From: Nitrospinales bacterium
GTDB taxonomy: Bacteria; Nitrospinota_A; UBA7883; JACRGQ01
Assembly: GCA_023248615.1 (NCBI GenBank)
Contig: JAHFEI010000015.1
Coordinates: 1-15,242 of the forward strand
DNA length: 15,242 nt
Direction of reading: 5' to 3'
Shown here: one piece after another, positions 8,182-15,242 of the stretch
Layout: the number at the start of each line of letters is the position of its first letter
Position numbering within the stretch: the first letter of the stretch is position 1
Notes under the pieces: generated by a model
Told to the model about the DNA's origin: nothing
The model's database searches: none
What the model saw: only the letters and a program-made list of their open reading frames with translations
Program-made: the position numbers and the translations under genes

Positions 8182-9144
8182 ATGGCCGTAGCTTTTCTGG
8201 ATTTCGAAAAAAGAATACTTGAGCTTGAGAACAAGCTCGATGAATTACGTTCATTGAGCAAGTTGCAGAACACCGATTTCTCCGCAGAGATACGGAAAAT
8301 GCACAAAAAGCTCAATACGTTGAAGAGGGAAACCTTTTCTAACCTCAACCGGTGGCAAAAGACCCAATTGGCGCGCCATCCGTCACGCCCGTATGCCTAC
8401 GATTACATCAGGGAAATTGCCCCGGACTTCATAGAACTGCACGGCGACCGCCTTTTCGGGGAGGGGCCATCGATAGTTTCCGGGTTTGGCACCATGGATG
8501 CCACCTCTATTATGTTTATTGGCATACAAAAAGGGCGCGATATAAAAGAGAAAATGTACCGCAACTTTGGCATGCCGCATCCGGAAGGATACCGCAAGGC
8601 GCTGAGGATGATGAAGATGGCCGAAAAATTCAACAGGCCGATAGTTACGCTTTTGGATACCCCAGGAGCCTATCCCGGCATAGGGGCGGAGGAGCGTGGG
8701 CAGGCCGAGGCTGTGGCGCGCAACCTTTTGGAGATGTCCGGCATAGCGGTTCCAATTGTTTGCGTGGTGATAGGCGAGGGGGGAAGCGGCGGTGCGCTGG
8801 CTCTTGGCGTTGGCAACAGGGTGTTGATGCTGGAGCATTCGGTTTATTCCGTCATATCGCCGGAAGGGTGCGCCGCCATACTTTGGAAAGACCAAACGAA
8901 GGTGGAAGAGGCGGCAGACGCGCTGGCGCTTACGGCGCAGGACCTTTTCGAAAACAGGATTATTGATGAGGTTGTGCGCGAACCGATAGGCGGGGCGCAT
9001 CGCGACCCCATCCTTGCGGCCCACATACTAAGAAGGGCTTTGCGCCGCAACCTTGGTGAGTTCTCCAATCTTTCCGGGGCGGAAATAGTGCGCCAGCGGC
9101 GCGAAAAGTTCCGCCAGATAGGCTCCTTCCTGGAACAGCAGTAA
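8182..9144 (+). CDS. accA: Acetyl-CoA carboxylase carboxyltransferase subunit alpha
   Basis: AccA forms, with AccD, the carboxyltransferase that moves the carboxyl group from carboxybiotin to acetyl-CoA, producing malonyl-CoA for fatty acid synthesis in the cytoplasm. The 320-residue length is typical. The N-terminal helical part (FLDFEKRILELENKLDELR) is followed by ARHPSRPYAYDYI and ELHGDRLFGEG. The crotonase-fold core has GIQKGRD, LLDTPGAYPGIGAEERGQ, the glycine-rich GEGGSGGALALGVGN, which forms the CoA/oxyanion region, and SPEGCAAILWKD. The ATG at 8182 matches the usual start of the family. accD, accB and accC are not in the window, so accA is a stand-alone locus here. It faces the ccm pair with 47 bases between the two stop codons. 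Confidence 0.98.
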   Translation: MAVAFLDFEKRILELENKLDELRSLSKLQNTDFSAEIRKMHKKLNTLKRETFSNLNRWQKTQLARHPSRPYAYDYIREIAPDFIELHGDRLFGEGPSIVSGFGTMDATSIMFIGIQKGRDIKEKMYRNFGMPHPEGYRKALRMMKMAEKFNRPIVTLLDTPGAYPGIGAEERGQAEAVARNLLEMSGIAVPIVCVVIGEGGSGGALALGVGNRVLMLEHSVYSVISPEGCAAILWKDQTKVEEAADALALTAQDLFENRIIDEVVREPIGGAHRDPILAAHILRRALRRNLGEFSNLSGAEIVRQRREKFRQIGSFLEQQ

Positions 9145-9153
9145 ATCCTTTTT

Positions 9154-9178
9154 CACCCCCCCTCTATGTGGAGAGGTG
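9154..9178. terminator. Imperfect hairpin between convergent accA and ccm genes
   Basis: CCTCT (9161-9165) pairs with AGAGG (9172-9176) around a six-base loop. CAC (9154-9156) could extend the stem to GTG (9176-9178) only past a run of unpaired C. It lies in the 47-base gap between two converging stop codons, where a bidirectional terminator is expected. No proper T-run follows on either strand, so the call is tentative. Confidence 0.3.
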
Positions 9179-9191
9179 AGAACTCTAGATA

Positions 9192-9584
9192 TTATTTCTT
9201 GAGGGGTTTGCCGCAGGAACTGCAAAAGGCGTCATCGGGCGACGCCTTTGTCCCGCAGGAGGTGCAAAACCGCCCTTGCTGTTTGGACTGTCGTATTTCC
9301 TTTTGTCCGCCTTTGCCAGCCTCGTCAATCTGCTTTAGCACCGAGACGGCTTCGGATTCGTATTGCGCTTTCAGTTTTTGGTAATCTTCATCGTCTAGCT
9401 TGCCGGTCTTATAGTCAAAATCCAGGTCTTTTAACGCCACAAGCGCGGACTCTTTGGCGGATATGAGCTTATGGTATTCGTCTCCCTCTTCAACTCCCTC
9501 CACCGTTCTGGGCTCTACGAAAAGGGGGTACCCGATTACCGCCAAAACGGTCAGCACCAGCAACACTTCAAATACAACCATCAT
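9192..9584 (-). CDS. CcmI-like membrane protein with C-terminal zinc ribbon
   Basis: A 130-residue protein with an N-terminal membrane helix (about residues 4-22). A short helical region (about 38-88) resembles the N-terminal part of cytochrome c maturation protein CcmI (ALVALKDLDFDYKTGKLDDEDYQKL). The C-terminal zinc ribbon has CTSC (Cys107, Cys110) and CSSC (Cys121, Cys124). It lacks the long TPR region of full CcmI. Its ATG overlaps the ccmH stop (TGATG around 9582-9586), so the two are coupled in one operon. In system I, CcmI presents apocytochrome c to CcmH and CcmF. That role for this short zinc-ribbon form is inferred from the pairing and the helical motif. The tandem ATGs at 9584 and 9581 leave the exact start uncertain by one codon. 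Confidence 0.75.
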   Translation of the reverse strand: MMVVFEVLLVLTVLAVIGYPLFVEPRTVEGVEEGDEYHKLISAKESALVALKDLDFDYKTGKLDDEDYQKLKAQYESEAVSVLKQIDEAGKGGQKEIRQSKQQGRFCTSCGTKASPDDAFCSSCGKPLKK

Positions 9585-10078
9585 CAGTCCTCAAATTTAT
9601 CCAGTTCATCCCGCATCTTCTTAATGTACGGGTCGTCTTTCTTTGCCTCCGTCTTGGCGGCATCTTCCCGTGGCGATGTTGCAACACGACCGGAAGTCCA
9701 CTTCTTTATCACGAGAGCCACAAGGTATCCCACAACCAAAATTACGATAAAGGGAGTGACCCACGCCACGATGTTAAAGCCCCTGAACATCGGCTGTGCC
9801 AATATGGCCTCGCCGTGGGTAGCTACCATTTTTGCCTTTATCTCTTCGCGCCCCAAGCCGCCATCAATGTAGCCGAGGATTTCTTTCCGCGCCGGTACGG
9901 CATGGGAGCAGTTTTCGTGGGGGCATGTCTTAAGTGTGGTTCCGCATCCGCATCCGCATGCCATTTCGGATATCAGGTCGTCATAAAGCGCCTGTTTTTG
10001 CGGGGTGGACGGGATTGTGTCCGTAGCCATTGCCATTGCCGGGAACGCCATGATGATTAGAATCAATAGTTGCTTCAT
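9584..10078 (-). CDS. ccmH: CcmH/CycL-type cytochrome c maturation thiol protein
   Basis: A 164-residue exported, membrane-anchored protein of the CcmH/CycL/Ccl2 family, which reduces or holds the CxxCH cysteines of apocytochrome c for haem attachment in the periplasm. It has a signal peptide (about 1-18), a three-helix domain with the cysteine motif, a membrane helix (about 103-125) and a charged cytoplasmic tail. The helical pattern IDGGLGREEIKAKMVATHGEAILAQP (about 71-96) is typical of the family. The active-site region differs from the classical LRCxxC: CGCGCG with further cysteines (Cys41, 43, 45, 52, 57). The start at ATG 10078 is chosen because a good signal peptide begins there; a TTG at 10150 would add 24 residues without signal character. 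It is followed by the CcmI-like gene with a one-base overlap. Other ccm genes are not present. Confidence 0.88.
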   Translation of the reverse strand: MKQLLILIIMAFPAMAMATDTIPSTPQKQALYDDLISEMACGCGCGTTLKTCPHENCSHAVPARKEILGYIDGGLGREEIKAKMVATHGEAILAQPMFRGFNIVAWVTPFIVILVVGYLVALVIKKWTSGRVATSPREDAAKTEAKKDDPYIKKMRDELDKFED

Positions 10079-10085
10079 CTGCCCG

Positions 10086-10091
10086 ATTCTA
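10086..10091 (-). promoter_or_regulatory. Candidate -10 element of the ccmH operon, possibly leaderless
   Basis: On the minus strand TAGAAT ends seven bases before the ccmH ATG (10078), the same hexamer and spacing as accA. The surrounding bases also match (GGTAGAATC, then six bases, then ATG). No Shine-Dalgarno is seen. A -35 match is weak (TTCGAT, 19 bases upstream). Confidence 0.4.
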
Positions 10092-10167
10092 CCATAGGAA
10101 GATACAAAAAATCGAACGCCTAAACCATCCAAATTTCGTATTTCCGCCAAATTCCCGGCTCGTGGTG

Positions 10168-11976
10168 TTAAAGTTTTTCGTGTATCTGCTTTGCCAGTTT
10201 TTCGCTTATGGAAAGCGCATCGCGTATCTCATCCACTGTCGCGTTTTTGGCTCCCTTCAGGCTACCGAATGCCTGGATAAGGAGTTTCCTGCGTTTAGGG
10301 CCTATCCCGCTTATGTCGTCTATCCCGTGGTGGAAGGCCGCCTTTTCCCGCGTTTGGCGGTGGTACTGGATGGCAAAGCGGTGCGCTTCGTCCCTCAACC
10401 TTTGCAACAAAAATTTCCCAGCGCTGGTGGGTGGGAATGGAAGCGGCTCCTTGCGCCCCGCCAGAAAAATCCTGTCGGTCTCCGGGTTGTCGCGCTCTTT
10501 CCCCTTTGCGATGCCTATTATCACCTGGTCTGGCGCGTATGGCCTTATCGCCTCCTGCGCCGCAGAAACCTGCCCCGGCCCGCCGTCTATCATCAAGATA
10601 TCCGGGTATGCCTTCTCCTCCTCTTTTAGCCGTTTAAAGCGCCTTTTCACAACTTCGGCCACCATGGCGTAGTCGTCTGGGCCTTCCGTGGTAACCCGGT
10701 AACGCTTGTAATTTTTTTTGCTTGGCGCCCCGTTGAAAAATGTCACCAGCGAGCCTACAGCGGAAACGCCGGAGATATTCGATATGTCCACCGCCTCCAT
10801 GACGGCTGGCCACCGCTCCATACCGATGGTATTTTTTATTTCTCCCAGCGCGGCCTTTACCGATTCCTCGCCCAGCGCAAATTCCGTGAGGCTATACTTG
10901 GCGTTTTCCAGCGCCATATCCATCATCTGTTTTTTTCGGCCCTGTTCCGGGCAGGTTATTTCCACCTTGCGCCCTTTCAGTTCCGAAAGCCACGCGGCAA
11001 CCACCTCGTAATCGGCGGGCATCACGTTTACCAGCACTTCGCCAGGTACGGCGAAGGCGGAGCCGTAAAACTGCTCGATGAACGCGCCCGCCAGTTCCGC
11101 CGGGTCGTCCGCTTTCTTGAAGGTGAAGTTCTGGTCGCCCAAAAGTTTTCCGCCACGCACCATGAGTAGCCGCACGATGCCGCCGCCCGCCCCACAAAGC
11201 GAGGCGACATAATCTTCATCGGTATGCCGTGTAGTATCGACCTTTTGTTTTTCGTTGATATCCCTTATCGCAAAAATCTGGTCGCGCACCGCCGCCGCTT
11301 TCTCAAACTCGTGTTTTTCCGCCGTCACGGTCATTTTCTTTTCCAACTCGGACAAAACTTCCCCATCCTTTCCGCGCAGGAATTTTGCGGCCCGTTCCAC
11401 CATTTCCCCGTACTCTTGTTGCGTCACTTTCCCGGAGCATGGGGCTAGGCACCGCTTCATCTGGTAATTCAGGCAGGCGCGACGCGGGGCGGCATTATCC
11501 AGGCTATCTTTGCTTAGCCGGAGCGGGAATACGCGTTGGATAAGCCCCTTTGCGGAGCGAACCGACTTGGCGGAAACATACGGGCCGAAATACTGCGCAC
11601 CGTCTTTCAGCACTTTGCGCACTATCATCAGGCGCGGAAATTTTTCGTTTGTGGTCAGCTTCAGGTATGGGTAGGTCTTATCGTCCCGCAACATCACGTT
11701 AAAGCGGGGCTGTTCCTTCTTTATGAGATTGTTCTCCAGAATAAGAGCCTCTATCTCGTTGCCAGTGACGATGAAATCGACCTTTTCGGCGAGTGATACC
11801 ATAAGGGCTATCCGTTGGGAATGGCCCGCAGACTGCCGGAAATACGAGCGCACACGGTTCCGCAAGTTTATCGCCTTGCCTATATAGAGCGTATGATCCT
11901 TTGCATCTTTCATCAGGTACACGCCGGGAAGGGTAGGGACGCCGGAAATATCCGGCTTGATCTTTTCGCCACTCAT
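10168..11976 (-). CDS. uvrC: Excinuclease ABC subunit C
   Basis: UvrC makes both incisions around a DNA lesion in UvrABC nucleotide excision repair. Numbered from ATG 11976 (602 aa), the GIY-YIG nuclease domain is at about 12-92 (GVYLM, TLYIGKA, LILENNLIK). A cysteine region is at about 150-182 and a UVR motif for UvrB contact at about 219-240 (HEFEKAAAVRDQI). The C-terminal RNase H-like nuclease shows Asp397 (EAVDISN), Asp464 (LMIDGGPGQ) and His532 (RDEAHRF), and tandem helix-hairpin-helix motifs are at about 552-602 (ISGIGPKRRKLLIQAF). Both active sites look intact. The cysteine region keeps Cys168, Cys176 and Cys180 but has Ser155 where the fourth cluster cysteine is expected. A TTG six codons upstream (11994) is an alternative start; I prefer the ATG. 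The 89-base gap to ccmH and that gene's own candidate promoter suggest separate transcription. Confidence 0.97.
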   Translation of the reverse strand: MSGEKIKPDISGVPTLPGVYLMKDAKDHTLYIGKAINLRNRVRSYFRQSAGHSQRIALMVSLAEKVDFIVTGNEIEALILENNLIKKEQPRFNVMLRDDKTYPYLKLTTNEKFPRLMIVRKVLKDGAQYFGPYVSAKSVRSAKGLIQRVFPLRLSKDSLDNAAPRRACLNYQMKRCLAPCSGKVTQQEYGEMVERAAKFLRGKDGEVLSELEKKMTVTAEKHEFEKAAAVRDQIFAIRDINEKQKVDTTRHTDEDYVASLCGAGGGIVRLLMVRGGKLLGDQNFTFKKADDPAELAGAFIEQFYGSAFAVPGEVLVNVMPADYEVVAAWLSELKGRKVEITCPEQGRKKQMMDMALENAKYSLTEFALGEESVKAALGEIKNTIGMERWPAVMEAVDISNISGVSAVGSLVTFFNGAPSKKNYKRYRVTTEGPDDYAMVAEVVKRRFKRLKEEEKAYPDILMIDGGPGQVSAAQEAIRPYAPDQVIIGIAKGKERDNPETDRIFLAGRKEPLPFPPTSAGKFLLQRLRDEAHRFAIQYHRQTREKAAFHHGIDDISGIGPKRRKLLIQAFGSLKGAKNATVDEIRDALSISEKLAKQIHEKL

Positions 11977-11982
11977 GGCCTT

Positions 11983-11988
11983 ATGATA
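11983..11988 (-). promoter_or_regulatory. Candidate -10 element of uvrC
   Basis: TATCAT on the minus strand, one mismatch from TATAAT, ends six bases before the uvrC ATG. The only purine-rich stretch, AAGG, is about two bases from the start codon, too close for a normal Shine-Dalgarno. No good -35 is visible. The evidence is the shared spacing with the accA, ccmH and DUF255 genes. Confidence 0.3.
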
Positions 11989-12248
11989 GCGCAAGTGAGA
12001 ACCTGTTTTTTGCCGGAAAATGCTACGGATGTAGGGTGCGAAACCGGACGGCCTTTTTGAGGGCGCAACGAGCAGGCATCTTTATTCCCAAAATTCAAAT
12101 AATCCATATGCCAACCTAGGCGTCACGGCTTGGCTGGTGGGTTCCTGTGTGGGAGCGCCCGGTTGCTATTTTATTTCCAGTTTCCGATACAAGTGGCGCG
12201 AAGTTTGCTCTTACATATACCGGGTTTTTAGGTAGAAACAGGGCATGT
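11989..12248. other. Divergent intergenic spacer between uvrC and the glycosyltransferase gene
   Basis: This spacer must hold the promoters of uvrC (leftward) and of the large rightward gene. I see no RNA gene, repeat, operator palindrome or convincing small frame. For the rightward gene, TTGCTC (12205-12210) and TAGAAA (12233-12238) are present but 22 bases apart, too far for a standard promoter. A short GGGAGCGCCC self-pairing element near 12151-12160 has no T-run. Confidence 0.4.
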
Positions 12249-12259
12249 AGGGCGAAAAA

Positions 12260-15242
12260 GTGGTAAATAGGCAACTTACTCAGGCTAGGCAACTGTCCAT
12301 TCTCTCATTCAACTGGCATGAGCCATACCTTTGCCTACTAGCTGAAATAGGGCATAAACTCTTTATTTTTGAGCCGCTTATATCAGGAAATGCCTTCCGC
12401 AAATGGGACGTGAAGTTCCGCCCAAAGCCCGAAAACCTGAAAATCATAGGCCAGTCCGAAATGACCACGATGCTGGACGAGGGGGGCTTCGATCTTGTCA
12501 TTTGCCAGAACGTGAAGGATGTTTTGACGGTATCCGGTTGGCCTAAAACTCCAAAAATTTTGGTTTTCCACAATAAATTGACAACCGAGATAGCTCTTGG
12601 CGGCAATACTGTCGACAAAAATACCTACTTGGAACAGCTAAAGCCGCTCCTCGCCGGGGTGTACTCCGTTTTTATTTCCCAGAGCAAAAAAGACGATTGG
12701 GGGCTGGACGGAGACGTTATCCCTCCCGGAATTCCGGTAGCGGAATATGGCGGTTACGCAGGCGATATAAAAACCATCCTCCGTGTCGGGAACAGGCTTA
12801 TGGAGCGTGACCTGATGCTCGGTTTTAGCGAGCAGGAAAAAATCTGCGCAGGTTTGCCTACCACCATCGTAGGCGATAACCCGCAGTTGGATAGTTCCCG
12901 GCAGTCCCACAACTGGGAAGACCTGAAAATGCATTACCGCAAATGCCGCGTTTACCTAAACACCACCAAAGAGCCGTACGAAGACGGATATAACCTCGCG
13001 ATGTTGGAGGCGATGGCTACGGGCATGCCTATAGTGACTTTGGCTAACACCAGCAACCCGGTAACGGATGGTAGGGAGGGGTTTGTAAGCAACGATACGG
13101 AGAAGCTGAAAGAATCGGTGAGCCTGCTGTTGGATGACCCGGCTTTGGCAAAAACCATGGGCGAGCAGGCAAGGCTGACCGTGCAGGAAAAGTTCCCGAT
13201 GGAACTTTTTGTTTCCCGTTGGCAAGAGGTAATCGAGAAGGCGGCAGGCGTCGTAGATGTTGAAGCTATAAATAGCTTGAGGCCAGTAAGCGTCTGGATT
13301 GACTATGCATACTATCCTGCTACTACGGCGCATTATCTGCGCCGGGCTTTTGAGAAAAGCTATAGGGTTGTGACTTCCGGCGCATCCATGCCGCAAGAGG
13401 TGGTGAAGCTTTGGAACTTGGAAAATATGAAGGCTCCCTTGTTGGGGCAGGATGTGCCGCGCCTCTTGGCTCGTGATGCTATTTCCATAATGGGACGTTT
13501 CCCGGCAGATTTCAGTCCCGATTTTTTCCTGTGGGTGGAGACCGGGCTGGACGGCCCGCCGAGTGGCCTGGACCAGATATCCATCCCGAAGGCGGCATAC
13601 TTTATAGATACCCATCTGCACTTGGATAGGCACATAGAGATTGCGCGGGGATTTGACTGCGTGTTTCTTGCACAAAAGGAATATATAGCCGACTTCAAGG
13701 ATCGCGGCATACAAAACGTACATTGGCTCCCGCTGGCGTGTGACCCGGAGATACATGGAAAGCGCGACCTGCCTAAGCTTTACGACATAGGGTTTGCCGG
13801 AAGCATAACGGCATCCCACCAAAGGCGCGCCATGTTGCTGGAGAGCCTGAAGCCGCACTTTAACGTGCAGGTAAGCCGTGTTTTTCTGGAGGAGATGGCG
13901 GAGTTGTACTCGCAGTCCAAGCTTGTTTTTAACAATGCCATACGAAACGACCTGAACATGCGTGTTTTCGAGGCTATCTGTTCCGGCTCCATGTTGCTTA
14001 CGGACGATGCCGTGGGCCTTTCGGAGTTTTTCGAGGATGGCAAGCATCTGGCCGTTTACAACGATTCGAATATCGTGGAAAAGGCGGGGTACTACCTGCA
14101 AAACGAGGCTGAGCGCGAACGGATAGCCAACGCTGGCAGGGAAGAAGTGCTGGCACACCATACCTATGCCCACCGCGCACGGCAGGTTGTGGCAACCGTT
14201 ATTGAGATGCGCGACACCATCCAGCTTTCGGGTGGCAAGGCAAAGACCTATTTCCATAACGCCAGGCCAGAGGTGGCGGAGATGGTGCCGCCCGGTGCGT
14301 TGCGCATATTGGAGATAGGGTGCGCGGCGGGCGAGACGGGGCGAATGTTGAAGCAGATGAACCCCGACAGGGAAGTTGTGGGGCTGGAATACGATAAAGA
14401 CGCCGCGCAACGGGCGGCGAAACTGCTGGATCGTGTTTTTTGCGCGGATGTGGAGCGCTTTCCTATTCCCTACCCGGAAGGGTACTTCGATTGCATCGTG
14501 TATGCCGACGTCCTGGAGCACCTGCGTGATCCGGCATCGGTGATAAACCGGCACAAGCGGCTTTTGGCTCCAGATGGAGTGATGGTGATGAGCATCCCGA
14601 ATATCCGCCACGTTTCAGTAGTGGGGCAGTTGATGGAAGGGCGCTGGACGTATCAGGACGAAGGGCTTTTGGACAGGACACACCTGCGTTTTTTTACCAT
14701 GGCGGAAATACAGGATATGTTGACGGCGTGCGGTATGGTGGTCTTGCTGGCGCAGGGAAAACGGGCGGATAATATCTATCGCGAGGGTTCCAAAGGGACG
14801 CTGAAAATGGGGCGGTGGCAGATAGATAATCTCACGGAAGAGGAGATGTTCGATTTTTTTGTCTTCCAGTACCTTTTGGTTGCCACGCCGAATAAATCCG
14901 CGAACGAGGCGGAGGACGACCCGTGCGACCCGCATTATTTCCGTAGGCTTATAGCGGAGTCGGCGGTATTCAAAAATCCCAGCGATGACCCGCTTTTGAT
15001 GGTCGGTTCCGCCGTAGCATCGTTAAATGCGCCAGAGGATGCCGGGCTTTCGGCGCGGGTGCAGGCACTGGAAGAAAACAGGCCGGAGCGTCTTTTGTGG
15101 GTGGGGCATTGCAATATGGCGTTGGGCCGCTTCGCCCAAGCGGAAGGTATTTACAAACGGTTGGGGGATGCCCGCTTCGAAGGGTGTGCGCTCGGCGCGC
15201 AGGGGCTGATGTCGCAAGCTTTAAAAAAATGGTGGAGTGCGC
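12260..15242 (+). CDS. Multidomain GT-B glycosyltransferase / CgeB-like glycosyltransferase / SAM methyltransferase (3' truncated by window)
   Basis: This frame opens after a TAG at 12248 and has no stop to the window end (994 codons visible). Domain 1 (about residues 14-335) looks like a GT-B, GT4-like glycosyltransferase, with the donor-site pattern EDGYNLAMLEAMATGMPIV (Glu250 to Pro257). Domain 2 (about 342-660) is a CgeB/YkvP-like Glyco_trans_1_2 domain: NMRVFEAICSGSMLLTDD, then NAGREEVLAHHTYAHRA. Domain 3 (about 670-830) is a class I SAM methyltransferase: LEIGCAAGETG at 684-694, FDCIVYADVLEHLRDP, LDRTHLRFFTMAEI. From about 940 a TPR-like helix pair begins (WVGHCNMALGRFAQAEGIYKR). The likely role is assembly and methylation of a surface or protein-linked glycan; substrates are unknown. 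There is no signal peptide, so it acts in the cytoplasm. Start: GTG 12260, with AGGG at 12249-12252 seven bases upstream; no other start codon suits the N-terminus. Confidence 0.9.
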   Translation, partial: MVNRQLTQARQLSILSFNWHEPYLCLLAEIGHKLFIFEPLISGNAFRKWDVKFRPKPENLKIIGQSEMTTMLDEGGFDLVICQNVKDVLTVSGWPKTPKILVFHNKLTTEIALGGNTVDKNTYLEQLKPLLAGVYSVFISQSKKDDWGLDGDVIPPGIPVAEYGGYAGDIKTILRVGNRLMERDLMLGFSEQEKICAGLPTTIVGDNPQLDSSRQSHNWEDLKMHYRKCRVYLNTTKEPYEDGYNLAMLEAMATGMPIVTLANTSNPVTDGREGFVSNDTEKLKESVSLLLDDPALAKTMGEQARLTVQEKFPMELFVSRWQEVIEKAAGVVDVEAINSLRPVSVWIDYAYYPATTAHYLRRAFEKSYRVVTSGASMPQEVVKLWNLENMKAPLLGQDVPRLLARDAISIMGRFPADFSPDFFLWVETGLDGPPSGLDQISIPKAAYFIDTHLHLDRHIEIARGFDCVFLAQKEYIADFKDRGIQNVHWLPLACDPEIHGKRDLPKLYDIGFAGSITASHQRRAMLLESLKPHFNVQVSRVFLEEMAELYSQSKLVFNNAIRNDLNMRVFEAICSGSMLLTDDAVGLSEFFEDGKHLAVYNDSNIVEKAGYYLQNEAERERIANAGREEVLAHHTYAHRARQVVATVIEMRDTIQLSGGKAKTYFHNARPEVAEMVPPGALRILEIGCAAGETGRMLKQMNPDREVVGLEYDKDAAQRAAKLLDRVFCADVERFPIPYPEGYFDCIVYADVLEHLRDPASVINRHKRLLAPDGVMVMSIPNIRHVSVVGQLMEGRWTYQDEGLLDRTHLRFFTMAEIQDMLTACGMVVLLAQGKRADNIYREGSKGTLKMGRWQIDNLTEEEMFDFFVFQYLLVATPNKSANEAEDDPCDPHYFRRLIAESAVFKNPSDDPLLMVGSAVASLNAPEDAGLSARVQALEENRPERLLWVGHCNMALGRFAQAEGIYKRLGDARFEGCALGAQGLMSQALKKWWSA

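Noticed and set aside
8352..8966. 204-codon plus-strand frame overlapping accA in another frame
   Set aside because: Entirely inside the strongly conserved accA frame; the translation has no known domain.
10092..10167. Possible uvrC terminator (CGAA/TTCG stem followed by T-run on the minus strand)
   Set aside because: The stem is four base pairs with a loop of about 18 bases; too weak to list as a feature.
12956..14611. Long open frame of 551 codons on the minus strand
   Set aside because: It lies wholly antisense to the glycosyltransferase-methyltransferase gene, whose plus-strand frame shows clear family motifs. The minus translation is rich in His, Arg and Gln with no recognisable domain, as expected from a shadow frame in GC-rich DNA.

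Overview
The window looks like a chromosomal segment of a diderm (Gram-negative) bacterium of moderately high GC. Signs of this are Sec-type signal peptides on large secreted proteins, a system I cytochrome c maturation pair (CcmH plus a CcmI-like protein), housekeeping genes (accA, uvrC) and a surface-glycan enzyme. I see no transposase, integrase, phage gene, CRISPR array, tRNA or rRNA. The modular repeat proteins and scattered ccm genes would suit a deltaproteobacterium-like or Nitrospinota/Nitrospirota-like lineage, but the sequence alone does not settle this.

Layout, left to right: (1) 25-2097 (+) a DUF255/SSP411 thioredoxin-fold protein; (2) 2318-5185 and 5182-8121 (+) two overlapping genes for large exported paralogues, which share Ig-like, beta-domain and fibronectin type III (Fn3) modules but have unrelated N-terminal halves (TPR-like plus PEGA in one, a TolB/CsgG-like domain in the other); (3) 8182-9144 (+) accA; (4) converging on accA, 9192-9584 and 9584-10078 (-), a zinc-ribbon CcmI-like protein and a cysteine-rich CcmH variant; (5) 10168-11976 (-) uvrC; (6) after a 283-base divergent spacer, 12260-15242 (+), a very long open frame running off the window. 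It carries two GT-B glycosyltransferase domains, a SAM methyltransferase domain and the start of a probable TPR region. That gene has no stop inside the window.

The most notable observations are: the two-gene Fn3 module with exchanged N-terminal domains; the glycosyltransferase-glycosyltransferase-methyltransferase fusion; a recurring -10-like hexamer placed 6-7 bases before the start codon of four genes that lack a properly spaced Shine-Dalgarno (candidate leaderless transcripts); and a serine at the place of the first iron-sulfur cysteine in UvrC. I found no complete new multi-gene defence or biosynthetic system. The Fn3 pair is the best candidate for an undescribed system, probably acting in the cell envelope.
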